Of a stretch of 64,000 bases of DNA, positions 48,615 to 61,614 are shown piece by piece. This stretch comes from Limanda limanda (Eukaryota > Chordata > Actinopteri > Pleuronectiformes > Pleuronectidae): the NCBI RefSeq assembly GCF_963576545.1, contig NC_083649.1:10111146-10175145 (forward strand). Direction: 5' to 3'. Made by a program: the position numbers and the translations under genes. Within the stretch, counting starts at the first letter, position 1; each line of letters starts with the position of its first letter. The notes under the pieces were generated by a model, which was not told where the DNA came from, ran no database searches, and saw only the letters and a program-made list of their open reading frames with translations.

Positions 48615-49125
48615 TGACTGGCTACTGTTCAGCAAGATGCTCTCTTAGTTACGGAATTTTTCATTGGCAAGTCTAAAGTTTAGCTGATGTACTGTTGTCT
48701 TAATGTTTACATAAGACTTAAAGTTTCCATTCATAGTGAAATTGCATGTTGGACTGTTCTTGTTTTTTGATGTGGAACTTTAATGTGAAATATCACTGTT
48801 TTTGGTGCATTTCAGGAGGATGCAAAATGTTGTCCTTGGTGCATTTTAGACATGCAAAATGTCATTGTTCTGTTCAGACCCAACCAGACCAGTCACACCC
48901 CCTGAGGGACTCATTATGGCTCCTGGTCACCGCCTGGTAGAGAGTTTAGTTAAAGCAACAAAAAGAAAACAGAGATAAATATGGAGGATGTAGCTATTTG
49001 TCTTTACTCAGACCCAGGAAGTGAAACATAAAGACAAGAAAGACTAGTATAAGTATATTCATGTTAAGATGCTGTAAAAAGAGATTTGATTGGTTTGGCA
49101 ATGCACTTTGACTGTTGGAACTTGC

Positions 49126-49506
49126 AACTCAATTAGCTGAATGTAATTATAGTTATTGTATAACATGGTAGACATTGTTGGCATTACAACCATGAGTTGT
49201 AATGCCAGTTGAGATTTCCAGGTTGAGACCCCTTATTAAGAGTTCAACTGTTTTTACATGTCATTTGCAAAGATAAGCTGTTGGATTTAAACTTGATTAG
49301 ATTAGATTCAACTGAGGGGGTCTCAACCTGGAATTCTCAACTGGCATTACAACTCATGGTATATTATCTAGTTTCTTTTAACATGGTTTATTCTCGCCAG
49401 TAAGCATGTGACAGTGTCCATGTGAGCATCAGGCTGAATGCACCAAGAATTAATAAATGTCTACCATGTTATACAATAACTATAATTACATTCAGCTAAT
49501 TGAGTT
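49126..49506. repeat. Compound inverted repeat near the 3' end
   Basis: The outer pair, 49,126-49,176 and 49,456-49,506, is a perfect 51-bp inverted repeat (aatgtctaccatgttatac on the right arm). The inner pair, 49,189-49,232 and 49,317-49,360, is a 44-bp inverted repeat with about one mismatch (accatgagttgtaatgccag on the left arm). The inner loop is about 84 bp. About 95 unpaired bases lie on the right side between the pairs. A short direct repeat (ggatttaaacttgat) lies in the inner loop and just after the right arm. Confidence 0.85.
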
Positions 49507-49790
49507 TGGATTTAAACTTGATGATTTATAATTGTCAAAACAGACAAATAAATGTTTACTTAAAAATGTTGATATGTGTAGAATTGCTTTATGTTTATTA
49601 TTTTGTTTCATATATTGACTTGAAGTACTCATAGATTAAAGAGTAAATACTTAAAAATAAGTTAATGTAACATATTTATTCTGATATTTGATAGTCCAGT
49701 ATGAATTACATTATGTTAAAAAAATTAAGTATATGTAGCAGATTTGTTTTGTTAAATAATAATCAAATTTTCAGTTGCATCTACCTAACA

Positions 49791-49945
49791 TTTTAATTAT
49801 ATCTACTCATTGTTTTGAGTGGTTTGAACTTAGGTTTACTATTGCATAGACTTAAAATTTTAATTATATCTACTCATTGTTTTGAGTGGTTTGAACTTAG
49901 GTTTACTATTGCATAGACTTAAAATTTTAATTATATCAACTCAAT
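49791..49945 (+). repeat. 67-bp tandem repeat
   Basis: The unit ttttaattatatctactcat ... gcatagacttaaaa occurs at 49,791 and 49,858 and is partial from 49,925 (period 67 bp). The two full copies look identical. Confidence 0.85.
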
Positions 49946-50113
49946 TTTTTTATTTCATGGTACTCAATGTAATTGTTCAGATCTGCTTATTTTTTTAATT
50001 AAATTTACTTAATCCATAAGGTAAATCTAAATGATTTCACAGCTTTCAAATTTACTCAATATTTTAAGTGTAAAAATGTTACACAGATTAAATTGAGTAG
50101 AGCATAGTTACAG

Positions 50114-50124
50114 TTTTTAGAGTG
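50114..50124 (-). repeat. Right terminal inverted repeat of the proposed CACTA element
   Basis: TTTTTAGAGTG, the exact reverse complement of 33,334-33,344. It is followed by CA. Confidence 0.6.
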
Positions 50125-52338
50125 CACGCGGTGAAAGGACAGCAAAGCAACAGAACCACAATACAGTGAAGCAAAGTGGGACATCACCCCATTTATAGTA
50201 AATGATTGTTTCTGTTGAAGCCTCAAACACGGACACGTAAGTGCTTTGTTAATAGCAAAACTAGGGATATGGTGAATTCAGGCAATCCAACGCCTCAGAT
50301 CTGATTGTCTTTGTCACAGATAAAAACACAGATCCACTCATGCTCACTCCAGTGCGAGTAATTGAACGTGCTCTGAGTGAAATGTTACATAAACCAGTAG
50401 ATTTGGTTTGCTGATTTAATAAAGCATAATCGAACCAAACTTTTGGCTCTGTGTAAAACTTAGAGACGACTTTTTGACTGTCAGGGAAAACTTCTCTTTT
50501 CTGACTAACGTAGAATATCCCTATTTCTGTCTGCATGAAACCCGGAAGCCTCGCATAACTTTTCGCCTCGAGGCAGGAAAATGAATCATTAGTCATCACC
50601 TCTTCCCCTCATTTGGTCAGGTTCACGCTGCCACATTTGTCTTCCATTCTGATGAGCTGTCTGCCTCGCCGGTGCTAAAGGTGCCACGAATGTTGGAGAA
50701 GCGAATCTTCCACAGGTGAAGTAACACCAGTGTCACTCCTGGTTTTTGACCTTTCTTTTTTTAACCACATGTGGTGACCTGTGCACCCTGACCCACCAAC
50801 AAATACACACTGTGGACTGATCTTATCTGATTTATCGGAGTTTGACTTTAGAACGATTTGGGATAAACAAACTTCTGGCGCCTTTAAAGCAACGCTATGT
50901 CACTTTTTTTACTCATTCCCATTCCTCCCCTCAAACACCTGTTCTTGATCTAGGTCACTTTGGCAATGATCTCAAGTGAGAAGTGTGGAACTGACTGATA
51001 GTCACAGCTTATGTTGCTAGAATCAGTTCAAGAGTAGTGATTTACTGTAAATCGGTTATAAATACTTAAGTCATTTAAAAAGCATTTATCTCCAATATAC
51101 AGCAAGGAACCTTTTGAAATATTCAGAATTATAAACAGAGTTTGGTATATTTTTGTAATAAAGGATTTAAGAGTATTTAAAAATAAGAAACACTCAAATA
51201 CAAACTCAATAAAGTATGCATCAGTTCTCTGGTGGGCTCTTGACAGCTTGAACATCACAAGAACTGGACTTTGCGCTCTAATGTATGATTTGTTAATGTA
51301 TTGATGAGTATTTCTGCAAAACAGAGGCTGACTACTGTTATTGTATCTGTGACTTCATGCTTCAGATGATCTCAACAGATTGTGAACATATACATTTACA
51401 CAGTTTGCTGCACTGTAACAGATGTATTTCAAACCCCACAGCAATGTGAATTCAAGCACTTGGTTATACGTGTGGTCTCAGGGGAAACAACCCCCCCTCA
51501 ATCCTGCTCATACTCCCCACTGAGCAGCCTTCCGCGTGCAGACCCTTGCTCCCTTTTAATTTTCCTAGCTTCCAGCCCTTTGAACCAAGTGTTGCTCCAT
51601 TCATTAATATTTATTTCCCTTTACATCTCTTTGATGGTGGAGCCTTTTAAATGTTTAATTTGGTTCAGAACCATTAAACAGTGATGCTGGAGTCTTTCAA
51701 TTCTAATGTATATATTATTGCACAGGCTGAGCACAGGCTGAATGGGAATGACCCGTATACTCTGCAACATGATGGCCTGGTTTCCTGTTTGCCTCATATC
51801 TCTGTTGTTTGGAAGCATGACGTCCTTCTCGTTGCAAAGTTAAATTAAAAGCAGCATTTCATCAGAGCTGTTCATCTTTAATCTCTGCTTCTCCTGCTTT
51901 GTGATTGATATAGATTTTAAATATGAAATCAGTTATGGTTTGTTTTGTTTACCTGGATTTACCTCATCAGTGCAGTTTGTTTAAAGAGCCAAAACAAAAT
52001 TACACATTTGTATATATAACAGGACACTTAAAGAGCCAGAGCTATAACCATCACTATTGGGTCATATATGTGTTATGACTTCATTAAAAGCCATCATCTG
52101 GCCTGCTCTGATCTATGTTCACTAATTTCACCAGAAGCTGTGATGAATGAATGTGCTTGAATTTCCAAAAAATATCGGGTGTATTTGAAAAGCGTGTTCG
52201 TAGTGTGCAAAAATGTGTGTGTGGTAGCCTTGACTATTTAACAGAAGCTAAATATACTTACAAGTTTATTTGATTAAGATTAATTTTACAGAGCTGTAAA
52301 TACCCGTTTTCTGAGTTCAAGTATTTAGTAAAATAAAA

Positions 52339-52386
52339 ATCCTTACAGATTCAATAGGGCCTCTCACCATTCGGAGCTCGGGCCCC
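52339..52386 (+). repeat. Short dispersed repeat, copy 1
   Basis: It shares 'aatccttaca', 'ttcaatagggcctc' and 'gctcgggcc' with 61,554-61,614, in the same order and orientation. Confidence 0.5.
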
Positions 52387-52869
52387 AAAAAAATGGAAAA
52401 ATGCTCAAATTAAGTGAAAGTACCCAGGAACTTTATTTAAGATCAATCGTTACAGGTGTTGGGCAACAAGTAACTAACATAACGATAACTATAAAGCGAC
52501 ACTGAGTTGTCCCAGTTGTAAAACAGGTCTCGCAGAACAACCTTTATGTTAAGTACGGGGAACAAATGAATGATAAGTGATGCATAAAATGGGACTTGAG
52601 AGGAACCCAACAACACATTGCCTGAAGCAGGAACTAGAGAGGAGCTTGGCACCATCGCAGCTGAGACAAACAGGGGTGAATACCATTAGCATGGATGAGT
52701 CCTGCTGGAGGCCACAGCACCGGCTAGCACAGCAGGATCATGGCTGGGCTTAATGTGAAGGAACAATATTGTTACAGCTGACAGACTGTCGGATGTGCCA
52801 AAATGTGTCAGTAAGTATATCCACATTTTTTGAATATAATGCATCTTTGATTTTGACTATATTATTGAT

Positions 52870-53125
52870 ATCAGGAGCAGAAATGCCTCTAATGCTGCCA
52901 AAAATGTCAGGTCAGGCATCGGTGAGTACGTAAATCTATGTGCTGATCTGAGTCTTTGAAGTATATATTAGTTTCCCCCGGATAAAACTTCCATTTCCTG
53001 GATATCACTTCCTCTTTGCTGCTCCAAAACAGCAGTTGTGCTGTTCTGCCACTGGCGAGTTCTGTTTCTACAGCGGCAAAGAAGTTGTAATTTCCGGTAG
53101 TGTAGCATTAGGCCAGAGCCAGTTA
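52870..53125 (+). repeat. Interspersed repeat copy A
   Basis: It shares ordered blocks with 54,490-54,705: 'tattagtttccccc', 'gataaa', 'catttcctggatatcacttc', 'gagttctgtttctacag' followed by 'cggcaaagaag', and 'ggtagtg'. The family is not identified. Identity is roughly moderate and not computed. Confidence 0.5.
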
Positions 53126-53446
53126 AAATGTCAGCAATTTGGAAATATTTCACACTCGAAGTCCCACAAGCAAAATGGCATTGTGTATCGTATGATAGAC
53201 TTAATTTCCGAGCTATTTAAAGGAAGTAATTGTTGTGTATTCCTAGATTTGTGGGGTTTTTTTTCAGTTATGACTGACAAACTATATGATAAATGATAAA
53301 TTAATTACTCAGAGTTGAGGAAGAAATCAATGTTGTGTACCTAAACAAAAATACACATTATATAGGATGACAGTTGGAAGATGAACTTGATGATAGCATT
53401 CTAAAAACATACTTATCTGTGACAATGAAGATGTCCAGCCCTTTTG

Positions 53447-53448
53447 TA

Positions 53449-53485
<37 letters not shown>

Positions 53486-53507
53486 ACGTGTGTGTGTGTG
53501 TGTGTTT
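53447..53507 (+). repeat. (TG)n microsatellite
   Basis: About 60 bp of TG dinucleotide with a CACG interruption near 53,485. Confidence 0.9.
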
Positions 53508-53599
53508 GCTGAGACAGGTGTAATCTGACAGCTGTTAAAAACATATCCTCATTTTAAAGTGCATAGAAAAACGATTATTTGAGCCATTGGAGTAAATAT

Positions 53600-53605
53600 G
53601 GTGTG

Positions 53606-53666
<61 letters not shown>

Positions 53667-53680
53667 TGTGGGTGGGTGTA
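53600..53680 (+). repeat. (TG)n microsatellite
   Basis: About 80 bp of TG dinucleotide, degrading to ggtgggtg at the right. It creates an artificial Cys-Val frame. Confidence 0.9.
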
Positions 53681-54489
53681 TCCGTCATGTCATTAATGAG
53701 CACCTCCCAGGCAGGTTACTGTGATGACAACTGGTGCTCTCCTTTCCAAACAGCGATGACAAATGATGGTGGCAGCCCAGAGTCTAATTATAAAGTGGGG
53801 CCTAACAAACCAGTGTCTCTCTCACAGCTTATTGCCTCTGAAGAGGAAAGCGTGGATTTTCCTATGGTGTTCATTGTTTTTTATATCTTTCATGTGTTTC
53901 ACTCCTTCAGAAACGTGATGGTTGCTGTGCGTTGCGCCTCCTCCTCTTCTTCCACCTACACACTGGCCGCTCTCATCCACCAGCAAGATATCTCCCCCTG
54001 GTTTCTTTTTTCCAGGAAGTAATGACATCACCAACGGAGGTTGTCATGGTTATTAAACTGTAGCATATTCAATCTATTATTTCAAATGCATAGGGGGGGT
54101 TGTTTGTGCATTGTGGGGTTTGAGGAGTAAATATTCCTGCACATACCCCAGAGTAGAGTAAAGAACTTTAATGTCCTACGGATGATATTACGTGTGCTTG
54201 CTGCTTATGGCCCCAGGAAGGACCAGTGTGAAGGATTTATGTTTTCATTGGTGTGAATCACCTGAAACTAAGAGTAGCTATGTTTTTTGTCAGCTTAGAA
54301 TGAGCGCGTCACATCTTTAAAGATAGCAGGTCATATTTACCAAACACTGGTTCTTCATAGGACCTTTCACATTTTACTTTACCTGAAGGCCTTTATCCTG
54401 CATGCTTGGAAAGAGAGGAGGGGGGGTGAAGGGAGTGGTATTCAGTTGACTGCAACCTCACTGTGAAACTAAATGAGCTCTCGAGGTAA

Positions 54490-54705
54490 GTAGAAATGTT
54501 CAGATACAGATACCAGCATCAGAAATACCAGTATGGGATTCCATGTAGCTAATCTGATATCATGTCTTTATGGTAAATTAGTTTCCACCAGATAAATTGA
54601 AATTTACTTTTCATGGAAATCATTTCTTCTTTACCGTTGTACTGTCACTGAGTTCTGTTTTCCAGAGCAGCAAAGGAGATATTTCAGGTAGTGGAACATA
54701 GTTGT
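54490..54705 (+). repeat. Interspersed repeat copy B
   Basis: The second, more diverged copy of the repeat at 52,870-53,125 ('attagtttccaccagataaa', 'tcatttcttcttta', 'gagttctgttttccagagca'). Confidence 0.5.
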
Positions 54706-57700
54706 GCAAAACGGAATAGTGCAAAAATGGATTGAGATTTCAAAAAGCCTTTACATCGACAGTATGTAGAAATTAACAATTTAAGATAGCAGCATTTACA
54801 GTAAAGAAAAGGGTGAAATTTGCCACTAGTTTGGCTAAAGAGTCGTGAAATTCATACAACCCCAAAATCTCCTCTCCTCACATTTCCAGTGAATAAGTGC
54901 AGTCAACTCGTTACATAAGAGAGCGAGCCAAGGCAAGCAGATGAAAGACAGTTGGAGGGGGGTGGAGGTGGCGGTGCAGCACGAAAACTCAGCAGCTGCA
55001 GCTCCGCCTTCACCTTGGTGAAATTAGATCAAACGGGACTTTGATATTCCTACACTGACGAACAGGCGCTATCATGAAGGGAAAGTACACTATCCAGAAA
55101 CGTGCTTTTAGGGCTCAGTGACGTCAATTCCATACATTAACACAATTATATTGTTCAGCGTGTAGATTATAAAACAGCTTATATTTCACATAATGAGCAG
55201 AATTTTCTCCCCAATCTCCAGTGAAGACAGGATAAGTGTAAAGAATGCCCTAGCAGGTATTCCTGCTAAAATGATATGTACAATAGTGGACAATTAGCTG
55301 TGCAGTAATGATTATTATACAGTGGGTGGTTTCCGCCAAGCAATCTAAAGCCATAAATTGTAATTTGTTTAATGCCTGAAGTAAACCCACACTCAATACT
55401 GATTAGGCCTAAATTTAATTCTGCACCCGAGGTGTTATACAACAGAGAAGTGATTTAAATGGAAATTTGCATTCCATTTTTAGCACTTTCATGAGACTGG
55501 TGATTTGAATTTAATTTCTAAGTTATTTCACAATAGTGCAGCTCAACTGATTAGAAATACAAACGCGACCAAAGATTTTGAAATGTTATTATGTTCGATT
55601 TTTGGGTACAGAGATGAGTGACGGATATTTAAAAAACTGCTCTCACAGAGTCGATTATTGACTCCTTGCTCTTCAATTTAACAGCAGAGGAACAGTTTGA
55701 TGCACGTGTGAAGTATCAGGACAAGGTTAAATCGAAAGGCAAACATCCAAGGTCTACTCTTCAATTACAGAATCAGATGACAGGAGAGAGAGAGCAAACA
55801 CAAACTGAACTCTGGAGGCAATGCTTGTGATGTAGCGCCCTCTATGGGCCAGAGCTGTTGAATTGAATGTCACCTACGGCTGTTATGTTCTTCCAACTGA
55901 TTATGTGTTTGTCAGACCCTGAAGAAGACCTGGAGTCGATGCACGTCGGTTAGTTTGTTTGCCAATATGCTCGAGGAATGAATTAATATCGTTTCACATG
56001 CAGAGCCTGGCCTATTTTTTATTCAATGGTTGTCTGTATTATTTAATATCTACTAAGACTTTTGGGATTCTTTTTTATTTATTTCTTTAGATTAAAAGTT
56101 TATTTTTTGCCAGTATTAAGATAGCTTTAATATGAAAGGCAGATGGAGACAAGAATCAGGCAGAAACTCAGACACTGAAAGATATTAGTTTCCAGAAATT
56201 CCTAGGCAACTGCTGCTTCTGCTTCCAAGATGAGTTTATTATATAATATTTTTCTACTTTTGTACTCAAGAGAGCTTTTGTGCAGTGGATATTGAAGGCG
56301 TGCCAGCTCCTGTGTAACCATACTGCCCCCTATTGAAAATAAAGACAACCCCAGCATCACGCCTGGTGCTCTCCTGACTTCAGAGCAAAATACTGTCTTT
56401 CACCAATTATTTCATAAAGTTTATACCTTTCCAAAAAATGTGTTAAAGGAGAAACCCGTGTAAAGAAAATAGTGAGAGCTCAGGAGAGGGGAAAGGAATT
56501 AGAGCTATAGAACAAAACACCCTAACAGACATAAATGTAACTGAAGCATCTTTCCTAACCTGCATCATTTCATGCATGGGATGTATTTTAGCAGAAAAAA
56601 GAATAAGCAATACTTCAAAAAGCTGAAAGAACCCACAAATATTTCATTTTCAATCAAAATTCAGTGAAAGATTCTGATGAATTTCCATTGAAAACTATTT
56701 GAAGTCCTTGTTGCTCAGGTTTCAATAAGACATGTGGGCCGGTGATTTTACCTTCCACTGTTTTATGTTCATCCATTATTCCACATCAGACACACTGAGG
56801 ACAGAACGTAATAGGACAACCTGCCACCTCTCTATTAAACAGACCATGAAATTGACTGAGCCGGCCTCAGCCTTATTATCTTGATGCTTTCCACCTTCAG
56901 CGTGCAGCATTTAATATGACATGAGGGCAGAGAGAGGAGCCGTGTGTATTTAGTGACGAAGGTCAAACTATCAGCAAAGGAAATGGTTTTAATGAGAAGT
57001 CGAATGTGAATTTTAACATTGTATTTTTGATTTGGGGGGTAATGGGATTCTGCTGTTGTTACAGCTTTAAACTGGCCTCTGTCTCCCTCCAGTGGTAAGC
57101 AGTAGATCTTTCTTTGAATCGTTGCTTTATGTTAAATATTACTGTGTCAGTGTATTTTCACAGCCAGTTTTCAGTCGCTCCTCCTGTGTTTGCATTATGA
57201 GAGGACGCTAAGTGAGAATAGACAGGCAGCTCTGTTGGCCAGGAGACATCCTCTACAATCTGCTGTAATAGTTTGACTGTATCTGTACAACAGATGCTGA
57301 CGCAGCTCAGGTGGAAGGCCAAATATTAGCACCATGACTCTGTCCTCCTGCAATGCCGCGATTAGATATCACACATAGACACAAACCGAACGCAAATGAG
57401 GTAATTTTGTGGTCAAAACACCGTCCTCCTGGAGGGCAAGATTTCATTGTCTGTGTGAAAACTGCTCAGTAAGCAGCCATCTGCTGATTATCTGGCCAGA
57501 AGATTAGAGGTATGAATTAAAACTGGAATCAATTTGCTTGCATGTCATTAAGATCCTTATTTTATATCCTTCTTATTTATATAATCCTCATTTTTATAAT
57601 ACTCTGTATTAAACGACGTCTAGTAATCGTGAAATTATGTATATTTTTCATTTAAATACAGTCAAATTTTAACATGAACTTCAAACCATCTGTCGACCTG

Positions 57701-60126
57701 TAAATCACCAAATCATGACCTATATGAACAAATCATAAAACTTAAACGTGAAAGCTTTTAACTGTACTTCTGCAGTGTGTGTTAACATTTTTGGGTTAGT
57801 GCTGACAGAATAACTTTTGTTAGAAAATTACTCAACAATTTTTATAAAGAAGTAATCGTTAAGTCACCATTAAGGAAAAGTATGAAATCACAAATATGTT
57901 TCTTTCTAAAAACAAGCAACTTTTCAATAAACCTTGATTAGGCATTTGTGATGGGTATTTTCACTATTATGACACCTTGGACCAGGTAGATCAAAGTTTG
58001 ATAAAGTAAAACAGATCAACAGATTTGATCAGTTGCGTTCTATAGGGCTCTGTAATGTGCAGTCTGCACATTATGTCCCAATGGCACATTCCAGTAGATC
58101 TGCACAGCCCCCTGTGAACGGCAGGCGCACATACATGTAAGTTTAGCTAAGCCGGTGCCGAGGCCACGGTGCTTGCGAGGGGCCTCCAAACCCGTCTCAA
58201 TGTGGCCCCGACACACAGTGATCAAAGACCCAGATCAGATGTGACTTTGGGAACATAATGTGCTCAGCCAAGTGCACCGAGCTTTCCTGACAGGACAAAG
58301 TTGGTTCAGGGTTGACATTGATTTACGGTGCGGTGCAGAGTGTTCTTTCCCTCCGGCCGTGGAGAGAGAGTCCCGGGGGGTCTGCAGACATATTGTAGAT
58401 CCTTGTTACGGTGATCGGATCACACTGTGTTCAAACCATCACTGAGACGTCAAACTAAACATGTAGAGTCTCCCCTTCTGTTTCATACTTAGGATCCAAG
58501 AAGCTGAAGCCAGTGTTTCCCCCCCCCAGGCTCTGTAAGTGTTTTCATCTATTGTACAAGCCGTCCAGCTGGGCTCCCTTGAGAATATAGGGTAGCCATG
58601 GAATGCTCATAGATATTTATATATATACGTGTGGATTCCTTGTGAATTATTCATTGTTTAGAGATATTTCAAACTTAAGATATGTAAATCTTCTAAAGAG
58701 TGTGAAGAAAATGTGCCAAAGAAACTACTCAAGCAGTATTTCTTTGAAACGTTCCACTCCACACACATATTCATATACATGTATATCACTTTCACTTTAA
58801 ATTACACTTTTTGCATAATTGCTAAACATTATACCAATTTCATTTATTAAAAAAATTATTAAGCATGTACCATTGTTACATTGTATTTAATTTTAGCACT
58901 TGGAGCAAACATGTTGCATTGTGAGAATGATTATTCTATTTGAAGTTTTTTCTGGCCAAATAAGATTTATTAACAAACTGAATTAAAAAAACATCAACAT
59001 AATAATGTAAATATTTTTTGTCATCAACTTTGTTTGACAATCTGCCTCTGTAAGCTACATTAGAACCGTAAAATGTAATATATTAAAATACACTTAAATA
59101 GTTTAATTAAGGATATTCTATGATCATAAAATGCATTGAACGATTGAAAAGTTCTCTCATCTAATTGATTTTGATTTGATTTATCTTCAATATGTGGACA
59201 GCTGTGCAACACTACAGACAGACGTGCACAGAGTAGATCAGGTAAAGGATGAATGGAGTGATATATTACTATTGTTAATCATTTCCATGGAAAACTCAAC
59301 CCCAACCAGAAGTGATTCCATTAACAGGTTTTGTCTGTGTGGACAAAGCTTAACGTGACTTATTTAAAAACGTCCAGCAGTTTTAGGAAATGACAGATCA
59401 TTTTATTAGATGAAAGTATATATATATATGTTTGGAACTTGTTGCTAAATCTTTTACTTCTTCCATGGGAGCAAATAGACTTGAGACAGAGCCACAGACA
59501 TTGTGGCGAAGTGTGGAAGGATTGGCTGGTGCATTGCTGGTTTTGATCTTTTTATTGGATTCTTTAACTATAAGAAAATTATAGAATAATTGTTCTCTTC
59601 AGTGAAAAAACAAAGGTCTGTTGCTTGAGGACAAAGGCCAAAGGTCAAACCAAAAACAATAACGTATCGGTTGTTTGTTTTTCAGTGTTTTCATTTTTGA
59701 GCGTGGCTCTTACTGGAAGCAGTGGAGTTACTGCCGGGCTCTTTCTCCCACAGCCAAACAAAACCAAGCTAAAAAACACCCTGAGCTGAGTGAGACAGAT
59801 GCTTGTGTTGCTATGTTGTGTTCCATTAGGCTGCAGCTTTGCACTCAAGACCATGAATATCAACACTTTCCCACCCAGCCTGGTTCCCACAGGTGATTGG
59901 AGACTGATGGAATGTAAACACACACATCACTGTGCAAACACATAAAAAGTCCTATCAGCAGAAGCAGCAGAAAGCATGAGATACAGTTGGGTTTGTGGAG
60001 TTTGGGGAATGGAGACAAATAAAGAGACTCTCAGTGCGACAGGGAGATAACGAGAGAAATAGGACGATTCAAGCCCCAGACTGAGTGAGAATAACCTCGC
60101 GATATGGAAACAATACTCAGCCTTCA

Positions 60127-60170
60127 CAGTGTGTGTGTGTGTGTGTGTGTGTGTTTGTGTGTTTGTGTGT
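60127..60170 (+). repeat. (TG)n microsatellite
   Basis: About 44 bp of TG dinucleotide with two TTTG interruptions. Confidence 0.9.
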
Positions 60171-61553
60171 CTAACCAGTGGCAGCACACAACCCTTGTGT
60201 TCCCACTGGCTGCTACACTCTGTCCAAATGCAGAGATGCTGCCTGCTGCGAGCGTCAGTCCTGCAGTGACCTTGGCTCAGACACATGGGTCAACTTTCTT
60301 TTCTTTTTTACTTATCAGTCAGCTGTGTGAGGTGTCACACAAACACTGGTGCTTGCAGCTGATGTTGGTTGGCTGCTGTGAGGTCAGGTGTGTTGACTGT
60401 ACGTGTGCAGAGCTTCTGAACATTTCCAGTCATAAACAGACAGTAACAGGAAGGAGAGAAGCTGCCAGGAAACTGTGAAGCACAAACGTGTGGTTTATCC
60501 TTTTGCGTTAGTCAGTCAGAAATGACACTATCTTAGTTTCGAAAGGTTAGAAAATGGCATGAAGCATCCTGCAGCTGACCTCAGGCACTGAGAAACTACT
60601 ACAATCTGCCCACTGGACTGCATTGGACTCAACAAATGATTTCCTATTTAAAACATAAGAATTAGTAAATTAGGGCTATTTGAATAATTTCCCTTATTAC
60701 AAAATAGAAAATAAGTTAAATGACATAAATTTAAGTTCTCTTTGCCATGTATTTTGTGAAGCACTATGTAACCTTGCTTAAATAAGTCCTATAAAAATAA
60801 ATGTTTTATTATTATAATCATAATTATTGTATTGCCATGTGATGCAGTTCAGCGCTAACACACACTCTCACATACGTTGTTTCTTCATGACTTCAGAGAA
60901 CATTTCATTGTCTTACATTGATTTCATGGAGTCTTCACCTTAAAACAATATGATTTACATTTTGGGGACTTGCTCCTTGTCCCCACATAAAAGACAAGTC
61001 GCTGTAATTTGGCTGTTTAAACAGATCTATGTGGAGCAAAGAAGGAAAACAAGCCACTAAGCAACACTGAGTGAGGATTGCAACATTTCCTGGTGTGTAA
61101 TCTTTGTTTTTGATAAGTTTGAAGGAACAAGGTTTAGTTTCATCATCAGTTGTGACATATTATAACATATAATACATTGAAATAACAACAAACAACAACC
61201 AAACACCCAGTTTAGATCAATGCTGTGACGTCATTTCAAACACAATGAAAATGAAAGAAAACTTTGTTTATGTTCTATTCGTGCAGTGATTATAATACAT
61301 AACATGGTAAGTTGTGGGCATGAGTAGTTAAATATAATATAATCTTACTCTTGTACTATACTCCTGTTGCAGAGGAAGTACTCACACATTTGTCTTTGTT
61401 TAAATACAGAAACATAGACAAATTAAATCATCCAGATCGGTCAACTGCAGCACACCACTAAAGTGCAACGCAATGTTTGATGCCGTAAAGTGTTTGTTGT
61501 TGACCTTTGTGTCGTGAATAGCCCACACAGCTATTCTATATAATATATAATAA

Positions 61554-61614
61554 TAATCCTTACAATTTCAATAGGGCCTCACTGTCTGTCGGTGCCTGTC
61601 GGTGCTCGGGCCTG
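61554..61614 (+). repeat. Short dispersed repeat, copy 2
   Basis: The same element as at 52,339, with a local duplication of 'gtcggtgc'. Confidence 0.5.

Larger units (their letters stand above)
33334..50124 (+). mobile_element. Proposed CACTA (En/Spm-like) DNA transposon, with nested insertions
   Basis: The left end begins CACTCTAAAAAG. The right end finishes with TTTTTAGAGTG, so 11 bp are inverted and identical, and the dinucleotide CA lies directly outside each end (33,332-33,333 and 50,125-50,126) as a possible target duplication. Both ends are AT-rich and share short motifs (ttgagta/tactcaa, attttaag). Inside are a Tnp2-like transposase gene and a SAMD3-like gene, both on the + strand. 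Removing the DIRS element (about 6.3 kb), the L2 tail (0.5 kb) and the MITE (about 0.4 kb) leaves about 9.6 kb, a plausible size. CACT termini and a Tnp2-type transposase are defining traits of the CACTA superfamily. That the two ends belong to one element is inference. Confidence 0.6.
48615..50124. other. 3' terminal region of the CACTA element, rich in repeats
   Basis: No coding potential. It holds AATAAA signals (about 49,452 and 49,547) that may end the second gene, a compound inverted repeat (49,126-49,506), a 67-bp tandem repeat (49,791-49,945) and an AT-rich subterminal part with several ttgagta/actcaat motifs before the TTTTTAGAGTG end. Confidence 0.55.

Noticed and set aside
53579..54022. 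147-codon frame after a GT microsatellite
   Set aside because: The start and first third are microsatellite (Cys-Val repeats). The remainder shows no domain and no clear splice sites.
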